Below are positions 36,495-46,233 of a stretch of 49,534 bases of DNA, piece by piece. This stretch comes from Duganella phyllosphaerae (GTDB lineage Bacteria > Pseudomonadota > Gammaproteobacteria > Burkholderiales > Burkholderiaceae_D), in the NCBI RefSeq assembly GCF_001758785.1, contig NZ_LROM01000138.1, positions 1-49,534 on the forward strand, in the 5' to 3' direction. The position numbers and the translations under genes are program-made. The notes under the pieces were generated by a model that was not told the origin of the DNA, searched no databases, and worked only from the letters and a program-made list of their open reading frames with translations. Within the stretch, counting starts at the first letter, position 1. Each line of letters opens with the position of its first letter.

Positions 36495-39400
36495 TTAATG
36501 TGCCTCCACAACTGGTGTATCCGCAGGCTTGGCTTTAGGCTTGCTGAAGCGCGAGCGCACCAGGACGAAGAACAACGGTACGAAGAAGATGCCCAGGAAG
36601 GTCGCCGTCAGCATCCCGCCCAGCACGCCCACGCCAATCGCGTTCTGGCTGCCCGAACCGGCGCCGCTGCTGATTGCCAGCGGCAGCACGCCCAGGCCGA
36701 AAGCGATCGACGTCATCAGGATCGGACGCAGACGCGTATGCACCGCCTGCAAGGTCGCTTCCTTCAGTTCCACGCCCTGCTCCTGCAGGTCCTTGGCGAA
36801 TTCCACGATCAGAATCGCGTTCTTCGCACCCAGCCCCACCACCGTCAGCAGACCCACCTGGAAGTAGACGTCGTTCGACAGTTTGAACAGGAACGTCGCC
36901 AGCACCGTACCGAGAATACCGAGCGGCACGATCAGCAGTACCGAGAACGGCACCGACCAGCTTTCATACAGCGCGGCCAGGCACAGGAACACGATCAGGA
37001 TCGAGATCGCATACAGCTGCGTGGTTTGCGAACCGGAGTCGCGTTCTTCGGTCGACAGGCCGGTCCACTCGTAGCCGATACCCGGCGGCAGTTTGGCCGC
37101 CATGCTTTCGACTTCCGCCATCGCGGCGCCCGAGCTCTGGCCCGGCGCAGGCTGGCCGAGAATCTCGACCGACGGCAGGCCGTTGTAGCGTTCCAGGCGC
37201 GGCGACGCGTAAATCCACTCGCCGTGCGAGAAGGCCGAGAATGGCACCATCTCGCCAGCGTCATTGCGCACGAACCACTTGTTCAAGTCTTCCGGCACCA
37301 TGCGTGCTTCGGCCTGGCCCTGGATGTACACCTTCTTCACGCGGCCACGGTCGATGAAGTCGTTGACGTACGCCGAACCCCACGCGGTGCTCAGCACGCG
37401 GTTGACGTCGGCGATCGCCAGGCCCAGCGCAACGGCTTTTTGCTGGTCCACGGTGATCTTGTACTGCGGCGTATCTTCCTGGCCGTTCGGACGCACGCCG
37501 ACAATGACCTTGCTCTGCGCGGCCATGCCCAGCATCTGGTTACGCGCCGCCATCAGCGCCGCGTGACCGACACCACCGGTGTCCTGCAACATCAGGTCGA
37601 AGCCGGACGCGTTACCCAGTTCCAGCACCGCTGGCGGGGCGAACGCGAATACCATCGCATCCTTGATCTGCGAGAACGCACCCATGGCGCGGCCGGCGAT
37701 TGCGCTCACGGCGTGATCCTTGCCTTTGCGCTCGGACCAGTCCTTCATCCGCACAAAGGCGATACCGGTGTTCTGGCCGTTACCGGCGAAGCTGAAGCCG
37801 GCCACCGCGAAGACCGATGCGACCGAGTCCTTCTCCTGGGTCAGGAAGTGCTGCTCGACCTTCTCGATGGTCTTGAGCGTACGCTCTTGCGTAGCGCCGG
37901 TCGGCAGCTGGATCTGGGTAAACAGCACGCCCTGGTCTTCTTCCGGCAGGAACGACGTTGGCAGGCGCAGGAACACGAACGCCATCACGGCCACGATCAG
38001 CGCGTAGATGACCAGCGAAATGCCGCTCTTGTTGATGATGGAGCCAACCACGCCCTGGTACTTGCGATTGCCGCGATCGAAATTGCGGTTGAACCAGCCG
38101 AAGAAACCGGTGGTGGCCATGGTGTGGCCCTTCGGTACCTGCTTGAGCATGGTGGCGCACAGCGCCGGCGTGAAGATCATCGCGACGATCACCGAGAGCA
38201 CCATCGCAGAGACGATCGTGATCGAGAACTGGCGGTAAATCACGCCGGTGGAGCCACCGAAGAACGCCATCGGCACGAACACGGCCGACAACACCATGGC
38301 GATACCGACCAGCGCACCGCTGATCTGGCCCATCGACTTGCGAGTAGCCTCGACCGGCGAAAGCCCTTCTTCAGTCATGATCCGCTCGACGTTTTCCACC
38401 ACCACGATCGCATCATCGACCAGCAGACCAATGGCCAGCACCACCGCAAACATGGTCAGCGTATTGATCGAGTAGCCGAGCACCGACAGGATGCCGAAGG
38501 TACCGAGCAGCACGACCGGCACGGCCATCGTCGGAATCAGCGTGGCGCGGAAGTTTTGCAGGAACAGGTACATCACCAGGAACACCAGGATCACGGCTTC
38601 GACCAGGGTTTTCACCACTTCTTCGATCGAGATCTTGACGAACGGCGTGGTGTCGAACGCCACCATGGCTTTCAAGCCTTGCGGGAACTGCTTCTCCATC
38701 TGCGCGATCTTGGCCTTCACCGCCTCGGCGGTGTCGAGCGCATTGGCGCCGGTGGCCAGCTTGATGGCGATACCGGTGGCGGCGTTGCCGTTGTAACGGG
38801 CCAGGATCGAATAGTTCTCGCGCCCCAGTTCCATTTTGGCGACATCGCGCAGGTACACGGTCGAACCGTTGGTGGTGGTTTTCAGCAGGATGGCGCCGAA
38901 TTGTTCGGCCGTTTGCAGGCGGCTCTGGGCCGACACGGTAGCGTTCAGCTGCTGGCCGGCGACGGCTGGCGCGCCGCCCAGTTCACCGGCAGACACCTCG
39001 GTGTTTTGCGCGGTGATGGCGGTGGTCACGTCCGCTGGCGTGAGCTGGTAGCTTTGCAGCTTGGCCGGATCGAGCCAGATGCGCATCGCGTATTGCGAAC
39101 CGAAGTTGGTGACGTCGCCCACGCCCTCCACGCGCGAGATCGGATCGAGCACGCTGGCGGTGACATAGTCGCCGATGTCGGCCTGGTTCATCGAACCGTC
39201 TTGCGACACGAAGCCGATCACCAGCAGGAAGTTCTTGGTGGCCTTGTTGACGACCAGCCCCTGTTGGGTCACAGCGGTAGGCAGCAGCGGCGTGGCCAGT
39301 TGCAGCTTGTTCTGCACCTGCACCTGCGCGATGTCAGGGTTGGTGCCGGATTCGAACGTCAGCGTGATGCTGATGCCGCCCGACGAGTCCGACGACGAGG

Positions 39401-39635
39401 CCATGTAGCGCAGGCCGTCGATACCCTTCATCTTCTGCTCGATGACCTGGGTCACAGCGTCTTCCACCGTCTTGGCGGAGGCGCCCGGGTACGAGCCGCT
39501 GATCGAGATCGACGGCGGCGCAATGGCGGGGTACTGGGCGATCGGCAGGCCCATGATGGACAGGATGCCGCCCAGCATGATCACGATCGCGATCACCCAG
39601 GCGAAAATCGGGCGATCAATAAAGAAACGGGACAT
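36495..39635 (-). CDS. RND multidrug efflux inner-membrane transporter (AcrB/MexB-like, HAE1 family)
   Basis: The proton-driven pump component. It has 1046 residues with 12 predicted membrane helices and two large periplasmic loops, as in AcrB. The N-terminus MSRFFIDRPIFAWVIAI is typical. The proton-relay Asp pair lies in the fourth helix (LLVDDAIVVVENVER). GGSTGVIYRQFSITIVSAMVLSV and the LVLPLGILG-like C-terminal segments match HAE1 pumps. It lies between the membrane fusion protein and outer-membrane genes. The substrate range cannot be inferred. Confidence 0.96.
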   Translation of the reverse strand: MSRFFIDRPIFAWVIAIVIMLGGILSIMGLPIAQYPAIAPPSISISGSYPGASAKTVEDAVTQVIEQKMKGIDGLRYMASSSDSSGGISITLTFESGTNPDIAQVQVQNKLQLATPLLPTAVTQQGLVVNKATKNFLLVIGFVSQDGSMNQADIGDYVTASVLDPISRVEGVGDVTNFGSQYAMRIWLDPAKLQSYQLTPADVTTAITAQNTEVSAGELGGAPAVAGQQLNATVSAQSRLQTAEQFGAILLKTTTNGSTVYLRDVAKMELGRENYSILARYNGNAATGIAIKLATGANALDTAEAVKAKIAQMEKQFPQGLKAMVAFDTTPFVKISIEEVVKTLVEAVILVFLVMYLFLQNFRATLIPTMAVPVVLLGTFGILSVLGYSINTLTMFAVVLAIGLLVDDAIVVVENVERIMTEEGLSPVEATRKSMGQISGALVGIAMVLSAVFVPMAFFGGSTGVIYRQFSITIVSAMVLSVIVAMIFTPALCATMLKQVPKGHTMATTGFFGWFNRNFDRGNRKYQGVVGSIINKSGISLVIYALIVAVMAFVFLRLPTSFLPEEDQGVLFTQIQLPTGATQERTLKTIEKVEQHFLTQEKDSVASVFAVAGFSFAGNGQNTGIAFVRMKDWSERKGKDHAVSAIAGRAMGAFSQIKDAMVFAFAPPAVLELGNASGFDLMLQDTGGVGHAALMAARNQMLGMAAQSKVIVGVRPNGQEDTPQYKITVDQQKAVALGLAIADVNRVLSTAWGSAYVNDFIDRGRVKKVYIQGQAEARMVPEDLNKWFVRNDAGEMVPFSAFSHGEWIYASPRLERYNGLPSVEILGQPAPGQSSGAAMAEVESMAAKLPPGIGYEWTGLSTEERDSGSQTTQLYAISILIVFLCLAALYESWSVPFSVLLIVPLGILGTVLATFLFKLSNDVYFQVGLLTVVGLGAKNAILIVEFAKDLQEQGVELKEATLQAVHTRLRPILMTSIAFGLGVLPLAISSGAGSGSQNAIGVGVLGGMLTATFLGIFFVPLFFVLVRSRFSKPKAKPADTPVVEAH

Positions 39636-39650
39636 GTGTGATCTCCTCGA

Positions 39651-40853
39651 TTACTGCTTGGCGGCAGGAGCGGCCGGTGCAGCACCGGCGGCAGCAGGCG
39701 CGGCGGCAGGCGCCTTGGCGACCACGGCAGGCGCGCCCGGCTTGACCTTCTGCACGCCTTCGACGATCACCTGGTCGCCATCGGCCAGGCCGGATTTGAC
39801 CAGCCACTTGCTGCCGTAGGTGCCGGCGGTGGTCAGCACGCGTTGTTCGACCTTGCCTTCCTTGTTCAGGACCAGCGCGGTGGCTTCGCCCTTCTGGTTG
39901 CGGGTAACGCCCTGCTGCGGCACGGTGATGGCTTTTTCATCGACGCCCGATTCGATCACTGCGCGCACGAACATGCCTGGCAGGAGATTCTGTTTCGGGT
40001 TCGGGAAGATGGCGCGCAGCGTGACGTTGCCGGTGCCCTGGTCGACGGACACGTCCGAGAACTGCAGCTTGCCCGCTTCGGCATACTTGGTGCCGTCGGC
40101 CAGCACCAGCGTGACCTTGGCCTGGCCCGATTGTTTCAGGCTGCCGTCGGCCATTTCGCGCTTCAGGCGCAGCAGGTCTTCGCTCGACTGGGTAACGTCG
40201 ACGTAGATCGGATCGAGTTGCTGCACGGTGGTCAGTGCATTGGTCTGGTTGGCGGTGACCAGCGCGCCAGGCGTGACGGTCGAACGGCTGATGCGGCCGC
40301 TGATCGGTGCGTACACGTTTGTGTAGCGCAGGTTGATATTGGCTTCCTGCAGCGCGGCGTTGGCCGATTCCACGTCGGCCTGGGCCTGGGCGTCGGCGGC
40401 GATCGCGTCTTCGTAATCCTGGCGGCTCACGCCTTCGATGGCCAGCAGTTCCTTGTAGCGTGCGGCCTTGGGACCGCTGGTCAGCAGATTGGCCTTGGCC
40501 TTGGCCAGCGCAGCCTTGGCCGAATTGACACTGGCTTGATAGATCGACGGATCGATCTGGTAAAGGGCGGTACCGGCTTTGACGTCGGAACCTTCGACAA
40601 ACAGGCGTTTTTGAATCACACCGTTGACCTGCGGGCGCACTTCAGCCACCTGGTAGGCGCTGGTGCGACCCGGCAGTTCGGTCGTGATTTGCAGTGGCTC
40701 TTGCACCACCTTGTATACGCCCACTTCCGCCACCTGCGGTTTTTGAGGTGCTTCGGACGTGGATTTGGAGCAACCAGCCACGAGGGCGGTTGCAGTGATC
40801 AGGGCTGCGACCCCGGCCGTCCGCAGGGACGGTTTGCAGAAAAGAGCTTCCAT
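39651..40853 (-). CDS. RND efflux periplasmic adaptor lipoprotein (membrane fusion protein, AcrA-like)
   Basis: It has 400 residues from the ATG at 40853, chosen because a lipoprotein signal then follows directly (lipobox LVAGC). The usual order of beta-barrel, lipoyl and helical-hairpin parts is visible: LPGRTSAYQVAEVRPQVNG, then AALAKAKANLLTSG, then INLRYTNVYAPISGRISRS, and VPQQGVTRNQKG. An Ala/Pro-rich C-terminal tail ends the protein. It is the first gene of the pump operon, directly downstream of a TetR-type operator. An upstream start at 40901 would begin almost at the operator. Confidence 0.94.
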   Translation of the reverse strand: MEALFCKPSLRTAGVAALITATALVAGCSKSTSEAPQKPQVAEVGVYKVVQEPLQITTELPGRTSAYQVAEVRPQVNGVIQKRLFVEGSDVKAGTALYQIDPSIYQASVNSAKAALAKAKANLLTSGPKAARYKELLAIEGVSRQDYEDAIAADAQAQADVESANAALQEANINLRYTNVYAPISGRISRSTVTPGALVTANQTNALTTVQQLDPIYVDVTQSSEDLLRLKREMADGSLKQSGQAKVTLVLADGTKYAEAGKLQFSDVSVDQGTGNVTLRAIFPNPKQNLLPGMFVRAVIESGVDEKAITVPQQGVTRNQKGEATALVLNKEGKVEQRVLTTAGTYGSKWLVKSGLADGDQVIVEGVQKVKPGAPAVVAKAPAAAPAAAGAAPAAPAAKQ

Positions 40854-40905
40854 GTGGTGAGGCTTTCTGAGGAGAGTTCTGGAGAGATTATAAAAACACA
40901 CACGC

Positions 40906-40935
40906 TAGAATGAACGATCATTCTAACCCTGTCAA
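40906..40935 (-). promoter_or_regulatory. TetR-type operator and promoter of the RND efflux operon
   Basis: A perfect 8-4-8 inverted repeat, TAGAATGA-N4-TCATTCTA (40906-40925), lies just downstream of a perfect minus-strand -35 box TTGACA (40930-40935). It would cover the spacer and the likely -10 region, so a bound repressor would block RNA polymerase. Confidence 0.75.
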
Positions 40936-41099
40936 GCTGAAATTTAATTCCGCGAAGCAATTCATGCACATTGTCATCGAGCGACAGCACGGCAAGAACT
41001 CCCATCGGGCCAGGTCAGATTGCGGTAAGATGCCAAGGTTATACGCTGGCTGTGACTTGACTGTGACTGTGCCGGCGCCCACTCCCACCGGACCGTTCC

Positions 41100-42611
41100 A
41101 TGGAACCACAAAACAGCGATACCACCGACTTTCTTTCCTGCGGCGTGCCCGGCCTCGACGAGGTGCTGGGCGGCGGCCTCACTGCCGACCGCCTGTACCT
41201 GGTCGAAGGCGAGCCCGGCACCGGCAAGACCACGCTGGCGCTGCAATTTCTGATCGAAGGTGCACGCCAGGGCGAACACGTGCTGTACATCACGCTGGCC
41301 GAGACCGCCGTCGAACTGCGCAGCGTGGCGCAATCGCACGGCTGGGACATGGCCGGCATCCAGATCGAGGAAATCATCCCCGGCGAGAACGCGCTCGACC
41401 CCGACCAGCAGTACACCATCTTCCACCCGGCCGAAATCGAGATGGGCACCACCACCCAGCGCATCGTGGCCGCCATCGACAAATCGCGGCCGCGCCGCGT
41501 GGTGCTCGATTCGCTGTCCGAGTTGCAGCTGCTGGCCGAAAACCCGCTGCGCTACCGGCGCCAGGTGCTCGCGCTCAAGCAGTACCTGACCAGCCGCTCC
41601 TGCACCACCGTGCTGCTCGACGACCGCACCGCGCTCTCCACCGACTTGCAGGTGCGCAGCGTGGCGCACGCGGTCATCACGCTCGAATTGGCCGACCAGG
41701 CCTACGGCGCCGAGCGGCGCCGTATCCGCGTGGTCAAGTATCGCGGCATCGCGTTCCACGGCGGCGCCCACGATTACAAGATCGTGCGCGGCGGCTTGCG
41801 CGTGTATCCGCGCCTGGTCGCAGCCTCCAGCCGCGTCATCAGCGCCCGCCGCCAGCTGTCCTCCGGCATGCCGGCGCTCGACCAGTTGATCGGCGGCGGC
41901 CTGGAAGAAGGCATGAGCACCCTGATCAGCGGGCCGTCCGGCACCGGCAAGTCGTCGCTGGCGGCGCAGTTCGTGCACGCGGCGTCGCAGCGCGGCGAAA
42001 AGAGCGCCATGTTCCTGTTCGAGGAAGCGCGCAACAACCTGCTCAACCGCTGCGCCAACCTGGGCCTGGACCTGGCTGGCGCCGAGGACAGCGGCCTGCT
42101 CACCATCCAGCAGGTCGATCCGGCCGAACTGGCACCGGGCCAACTGACCCACGCGGTGGTGCAGGCGGTGGAACGCGGCGTAAAAATACTGGTGATCGAC
42201 AGTCTGAACGGGTATCTGAACGCCATGCCCGACGAGCGCTTCCTGGCCACCTACCTGCACGAGATGCTGACGTACCTGGGCCAGCGCGGCGTGGTCAGCA
42301 TCATCGTCGGCGTGCAGCGCGGCATGATCGGCACCGCCAGCTCGGCGGTGGACGCCAGCTACATCGCCGACAACATCATCATGTTGCGCTACTTCGAAGC
42401 CGAGGGCGAAGTGCGGCAGGCCATTTCCGTCTTCAAGAAGCGCGGCAGCGCGCACGAACGCACCATCCGCCGCTTCGAGGTGGGCACCGGCGGCATCAAG
42501 GTGGGGCCGGTGCTGCGTGGCTTCCACGGCATCCTCACCGGCGTGCCCACGTACGACAGCGCCGAGGTGGCCCAGTCGTTTTCCCAGCCCGCTGGCGATA
42601 TCCAGATCTGA
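41100..42611 (+). CDS. KaiC-like RecA-superfamily ATPase (double domain)
   Basis: A 503-residue tandem KaiC/RAD55 protein. Domain 1 has Walker A GEPGTGKTT (37-45) and Walker B VVLDSLSEL. Domain 2 has Walker A GPSGTGKSS (278-286), the FEE catalytic glutamates (MFLFEEARNN) and Walker B ILVIDSLNGY. Near the C-terminus, VDASYIADNIIMLRYFE aligns with the KaiC autophosphorylation segment; the Ser is kept and the neighbouring Thr appears as Tyr. There is no kaiA or kaiB here. It is paired with a hybrid histidine kinase 5 bases downstream, so a signalling role is more likely than a clock. Confidence 0.9.
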   Translation: MEPQNSDTTDFLSCGVPGLDEVLGGGLTADRLYLVEGEPGTGKTTLALQFLIEGARQGEHVLYITLAETAVELRSVAQSHGWDMAGIQIEEIIPGENALDPDQQYTIFHPAEIEMGTTTQRIVAAIDKSRPRRVVLDSLSELQLLAENPLRYRRQVLALKQYLTSRSCTTVLLDDRTALSTDLQVRSVAHAVITLELADQAYGAERRRIRVVKYRGIAFHGGAHDYKIVRGGLRVYPRLVAASSRVISARRQLSSGMPALDQLIGGGLEEGMSTLISGPSGTGKSSLAAQFVHAASQRGEKSAMFLFEEARNNLLNRCANLGLDLAGAEDSGLLTIQQVDPAELAPGQLTHAVVQAVERGVKILVIDSLNGYLNAMPDERFLATYLHEMLTYLGQRGVVSIIVGVQRGMIGTASSAVDASYIADNIIMLRYFEAEGEVRQAISVFKKRGSAHERTIRRFEVGTGGIKVGPVLRGFHGILTGVPTYDSAEVAQSFSQPAGDIQI

Positions 42612-42616
42612 GGCCG

Positions 42617-44152
42617 ATGGAAACCCGCATCCTGATCTATGCGCCCACCGGCCAGGATGGTCCGCTGGCGGCGCGCGTGCTGACGCTGGCCAAGCTCGAC
42701 AGCCACGTCTGCGCCACCCTGGCCGAGCTGGAACAGCAGCTCGGCCAGGGCGTGGGCGCCGTGCTTACGGTGGAGGAAGCGTTGACGCCGGCCGGCTACA
42801 AGCTGCTGCACGACGTGGTGGCGCGCCAGCCCGACTGGTCGGATCTGCCGATCCTGCTGCTCACCCACCACGGCGCCGATTCGGCCACCGTGCGCCGCGC
42901 CGTTGCCGGCCTGGGCAACCTGACCCTGCTCGAGCGGCCGGTGCGCACGCTCACGCTGATCACCGCGCTGCAGGCCACGCTGCGCGCGCGCCAAAAACAG
43001 TACCAGGTGCGCGAGGCGGCCCGGCGCAAGGATGAATTCCTGGCCAGCCTGGGGCACGAACTGCGCAACCCGCTGGCGCCGATCCGCACCTCGGTCTCGC
43101 TGCTTACGCATCTGTACCCGGACGCAGCGCCGGTGGCGCGCATCCGCGACATGGTCGAGCGCCAGGTCAAGCTGCTCACGCGGCTGGTGGACGACCTGCT
43201 CGACGTCGCCCGCATCACGCGCGGCAAGATCAAGCTGCAAAACCAGCTGGTGGCGCTGCAGGCGGTGATGAACCACGTCAACGAACTATGCGCGCAGGCC
43301 GCCAGCGCCAAGCGGATCCACGTGGCGTGGCAGCTGCCGGTCAGCGAAATTCTGCTCAACGCCGACTACGCGCGCATCGTGCAAATCTTCGCCAACATCC
43401 TCTCCAACGCCATCAAGTTCACGCCCCAGGGCGGCCACGTGGTGGTGCGCGCGCATGTCGCCGACAAGGTGCTGGTGGTGTCGCTGCGCGACAGCGGCAT
43501 CGGCCTTGAGCCGGAAGCGCTGGCGCGCATCTTCACCATGTTCGAGCAGAGCACCACGGTGGCCGGCCAGTTCACCAGCGGCCTCGGTATCGGCTTGAGC
43601 CTGGCGCGCCAGTTCGCCGAGATGCATGGCGGCTCGGTGGCAGCGTCGAGCGACGGCGCCGGCAAGGGCAGCGAGTTCGTGATCCGGCTGCCGATCGTGC
43701 ACGTGAGCGCCGGCCACGACCAGGAAAGCGCCCCGCTGCCCGCCCACGCCGCGCTCGACGGCAAGCGCATGCAGGTGCTGGTGGTGGACGACAACCAGGA
43801 CGCCGCCGATTCGCTGGCGGCGCTGCTGGAAGTGGACGGCTTCGACGTGCGCGCCGTGTACAGCGGCGCGGCGGCGGTGGCTGCGGCGGCCGAGCGCATC
43901 CCGGACATGATCATCATGGACCTGGGCATGCCGGGCATGGATGGTTACGAGGCGGCGCGGGCCATCCGCCAGCAGCCGGGCGCCAGCAAGATCCTGCTCA
44001 TCGCCCTCACCGGCTGGGGCCAGAGCGATGCCCGCCGCCGCACCACCGAGGTGGGCTTCGACCATCACCTGGTCAAACCGGTGGAGCTGGCGCAGATCAT
44101 CCGCCTGGCAGGCGCGCGGCATAACCGCGAGCAAGTACAGGCGGCGCGGTAA
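42617..44152 (+). CDS. Hybrid sensor histidine kinase with C-terminal receiver domain
   Basis: It has 511 residues and no membrane segment. The N-terminal 120 residues look like a receiver fold lacking a clear phospho-acceptor Asp. The dimerisation/phospho-acceptor domain has His147 in SLGHELRNPLAPI. The ATPase domain has N-box NILSNAIKFTP, G1 DSGIGL and G2 GLGIGLSLARQ. A C-terminal receiver has DDNQDAADS, acceptor Asp435 in IIMDLGMPG and Lys in HHLVKPV. It is co-transcribed with the KaiC-like ATPase. Confidence 0.92.
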   Translation: METRILIYAPTGQDGPLAARVLTLAKLDSHVCATLAELEQQLGQGVGAVLTVEEALTPAGYKLLHDVVARQPDWSDLPILLLTHHGADSATVRRAVAGLGNLTLLERPVRTLTLITALQATLRARQKQYQVREAARRKDEFLASLGHELRNPLAPIRTSVSLLTHLYPDAAPVARIRDMVERQVKLLTRLVDDLLDVARITRGKIKLQNQLVALQAVMNHVNELCAQAASAKRIHVAWQLPVSEILLNADYARIVQIFANILSNAIKFTPQGGHVVVRAHVADKVLVVSLRDSGIGLEPEALARIFTMFEQSTTVAGQFTSGLGIGLSLARQFAEMHGGSVAASSDGAGKGSEFVIRLPIVHVSAGHDQESAPLPAHAALDGKRMQVLVVDDNQDAADSLAALLEVDGFDVRAVYSGAAAVAAAAERIPDMIIMDLGMPGMDGYEAARAIRQQPGASKILLIALTGWGQSDARRRTTEVGFDHHLVKPVELAQIIRLAGARHNREQVQAAR

Positions 44153-44177
44153 TCTCGAATTGCTGGCGGGCAGGCCC

Positions 44178-46082
44178 CTACTTCCAATCCCCACGCAATT
44201 TAGCGACATCCTCGCGCAACCCGTCTGGCGTCACATCCTGCGGCGCCACCGGCTGGCCGACGGCCAGCGCCAGCTTCGAGCGCAGGCCGGCGTGGAAGGC
44301 GCGGTTGAAGATGTTTTCCTTGTTGCGGCTCAGCAGGTGGCCCCACAGGCCGCGCAGCGCCAGCGGGATCACCGGCACTTGCGAGCGCTCGATGATCTTG
44401 GCGATGCCGCCCTTGAACGGGTTGATCTCGCCGTCGCGGGTCAGTTGCCCCTCCGGGAAAATGCAGACGATGTCGCCCTCGTGCAGCGCCTGGGCGATAT
44501 CGATATAGGCCTTTTCCATCAGCCACGGATCTTCCTTGGCCGGCGCAATCGGAATCGCGCGCGCGGTGCGGAAGATCCAGCCCAGGAACGGCGTCTTGAA
44601 AATCCGGTGGTCCATCACGAAGCGGATCGGGCGCGGGGCGATGGCGCCGATCACGATCGCATCGACATAGCTGACGTGGTTACACACCAGCACCGCCGCG
44701 CCCTCGGACGGAATGCGCTCGGCGTTGACCGTGTGCACCCGGTGCACGGTATGGATCAGCAGCCAGGCCAGGAAGCGCATCAAAAATTCCGGCACCAGCG
44801 AGAAGATGTAGACCGCCACCAGCGCGTTGAGCAAAGCCGTCACCAGGAACAACTGCGGGATCGTCAAGCCCTGGCCCAGCAGCACGATGGCCATGCCGGC
44901 CGCCGCCACCATGAACAGGGCGTTGAGGATGTTCATGCCGGCGATGGTGCGCGAGATGTGGGCCGGATCGGCGCGCAGCTGGATCAGCGCAAACAGCGGC
45001 ACGATGAAGAAGCCGCCGAACATGCCGATCATCAAAAAGTCGAACAGGATGCGCCAGATACCATGATGTCCCAGCAAGGTCATCACGTCGGCCGAGGTGC
45101 CAGCCAGGGCTGCGCCACTGATGGCAAAGGCGTTGCTGGCAAAGTACAGGTCGGCGCCGAAGATGGTCAGGCCGATCGAGCCGAACGGCACCAGGCCGAT
45201 TTCGACCTTGCCGCCAGAGAGGCGCTCGCACAGCAGCGAGCCCGAACCCACGCCCAGCGAAAACACGGTGAGCAGCATCACGAACGCGCCGTGGTCGCCG
45301 TGCAGGTAATCCTTCGAATACACGGGTAACTGCGCCAGCAGCACGGCGCCGTAGAACCAGAACCACGAGTTGCCCAGCATTGACTGGAACACGACCCGGT
45401 TCTTGCTCGAGAAGCGCAGGTTGCGCACCGATTCGGCGACAAAATTCCAGTCCACTTTCAGCTCGGGCGACGGCGCCGGCGATGGCGGAATCCGGTAGCT
45501 GACCAGCAGGCCGATGACCGCCACGAAGATGGTGGCGCCCGCCTCGAAGTACAGGCCGTGCGGCTGCATCACCACCAATATTGCGCCCAGGATCTCGCCG
45601 GCCAGGATGCCGACAAAGGTGCCCATCTCGGTCACGCCATTGCCGCCGATCAGTTCTTCCTTTTTCAGGTGCTGCGGCAGGTAGGCATATTTGACCGGGC
45701 CGAACAGGGTGGAATGGATACCCATGCCCACTACTGCTGCGACCAGCAGCCACAGGTGATGGGTCATCCAGCCGATGCCCGCGACGACCATGATGGCCAC
45801 TTCCAGCCATTTGACACAGCGCGTCAGGCCGGCCTTGTCGAACTTGTCGGCCAGCTGGCCGGCGGTGGCGGAGAACAGCACGTACGGCAGGATGAACAGG
45901 CCGGGGATCAGGTTGGTGACCAGCGACGGCTCGAGATTGGTCCAGCTCAGCGCATCGAACGTGATGACGACGATCAGCGCGGTCTTGAACAGGTTGTCGT
46001 TGAAAGCGCCGAGAAACTGGGTCCAGAAGAAGGGAGCGAAGCGGCGTTGCTTCAGCAGGGAAAACTGGTTGGGCTGGCTCAT
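44178..46082 (-). CDS. LplT-PlsC fusion: lysophospholipid transporter with acyltransferase domain
   Basis: A 634-residue two-part protein. Residues 1-430 are an MFS-type transporter with about 12 helices, like LplT. Residues 450-625 are a PlsC-type acyltransferase with NHVSYVD (His469, Asp474) and FPEG (542-545), then VPVIPLALRG. It should flip lysophospholipids across the inner membrane and reacylate them. The AMP-ligase domain found in some longer fusions (the Aas part) is absent, so acyl donor supply must come from elsewhere. It converges with the histidine kinase gene. Confidence 0.92.
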   Translation of the reverse strand: MSQPNQFSLLKQRRFAPFFWTQFLGAFNDNLFKTALIVVITFDALSWTNLEPSLVTNLIPGLFILPYVLFSATAGQLADKFDKAGLTRCVKWLEVAIMVVAGIGWMTHHLWLLVAAVVGMGIHSTLFGPVKYAYLPQHLKKEELIGGNGVTEMGTFVGILAGEILGAILVVMQPHGLYFEAGATIFVAVIGLLVSYRIPPSPAPSPELKVDWNFVAESVRNLRFSSKNRVVFQSMLGNSWFWFYGAVLLAQLPVYSKDYLHGDHGAFVMLLTVFSLGVGSGSLLCERLSGGKVEIGLVPFGSIGLTIFGADLYFASNAFAISGAALAGTSADVMTLLGHHGIWRILFDFLMIGMFGGFFIVPLFALIQLRADPAHISRTIAGMNILNALFMVAAAGMAIVLLGQGLTIPQLFLVTALLNALVAVYIFSLVPEFLMRFLAWLLIHTVHRVHTVNAERIPSEGAAVLVCNHVSYVDAIVIGAIAPRPIRFVMDHRIFKTPFLGWIFRTARAIPIAPAKEDPWLMEKAYIDIAQALHEGDIVCIFPEGQLTRDGEINPFKGGIAKIIERSQVPVIPLALRGLWGHLLSRNKENIFNRAFHAGLRSKLALAVGQPVAPQDVTPDGLREDVAKLRGDWK

Positions 46083-46233
46083 GTTGCTCGGGTCCGTTCT
46101 TGTAGTTTCCAGAGTGAGCGGATTATAACCGCACGCCGGTGCGACTCGACATGCGATTAGGCAACTTGATGATGGTACTAGCAGATGGCGCTTGCGGCAG
46201 CGCTGGCCAGGCCCGAGGCCAGCGCCGGGCTGA

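Noticed and set aside
36498..39641. Very long open frame on the plus strand opposite the RND pump gene
   Set aside because: It is His/Arg/Gln-rich low-sense sequence that mirrors the pump gene. Long antisense frames are expected in GC-rich DNA and there is no ribosome binding site or domain.
40910..42616. N-terminal extension of the histidine kinase through the KaiC-like gene
   Set aside because: This part is the KaiC-like gene read in another frame; the kinase begins at the ATG at 42617, 5 bases after the ATPase stop.
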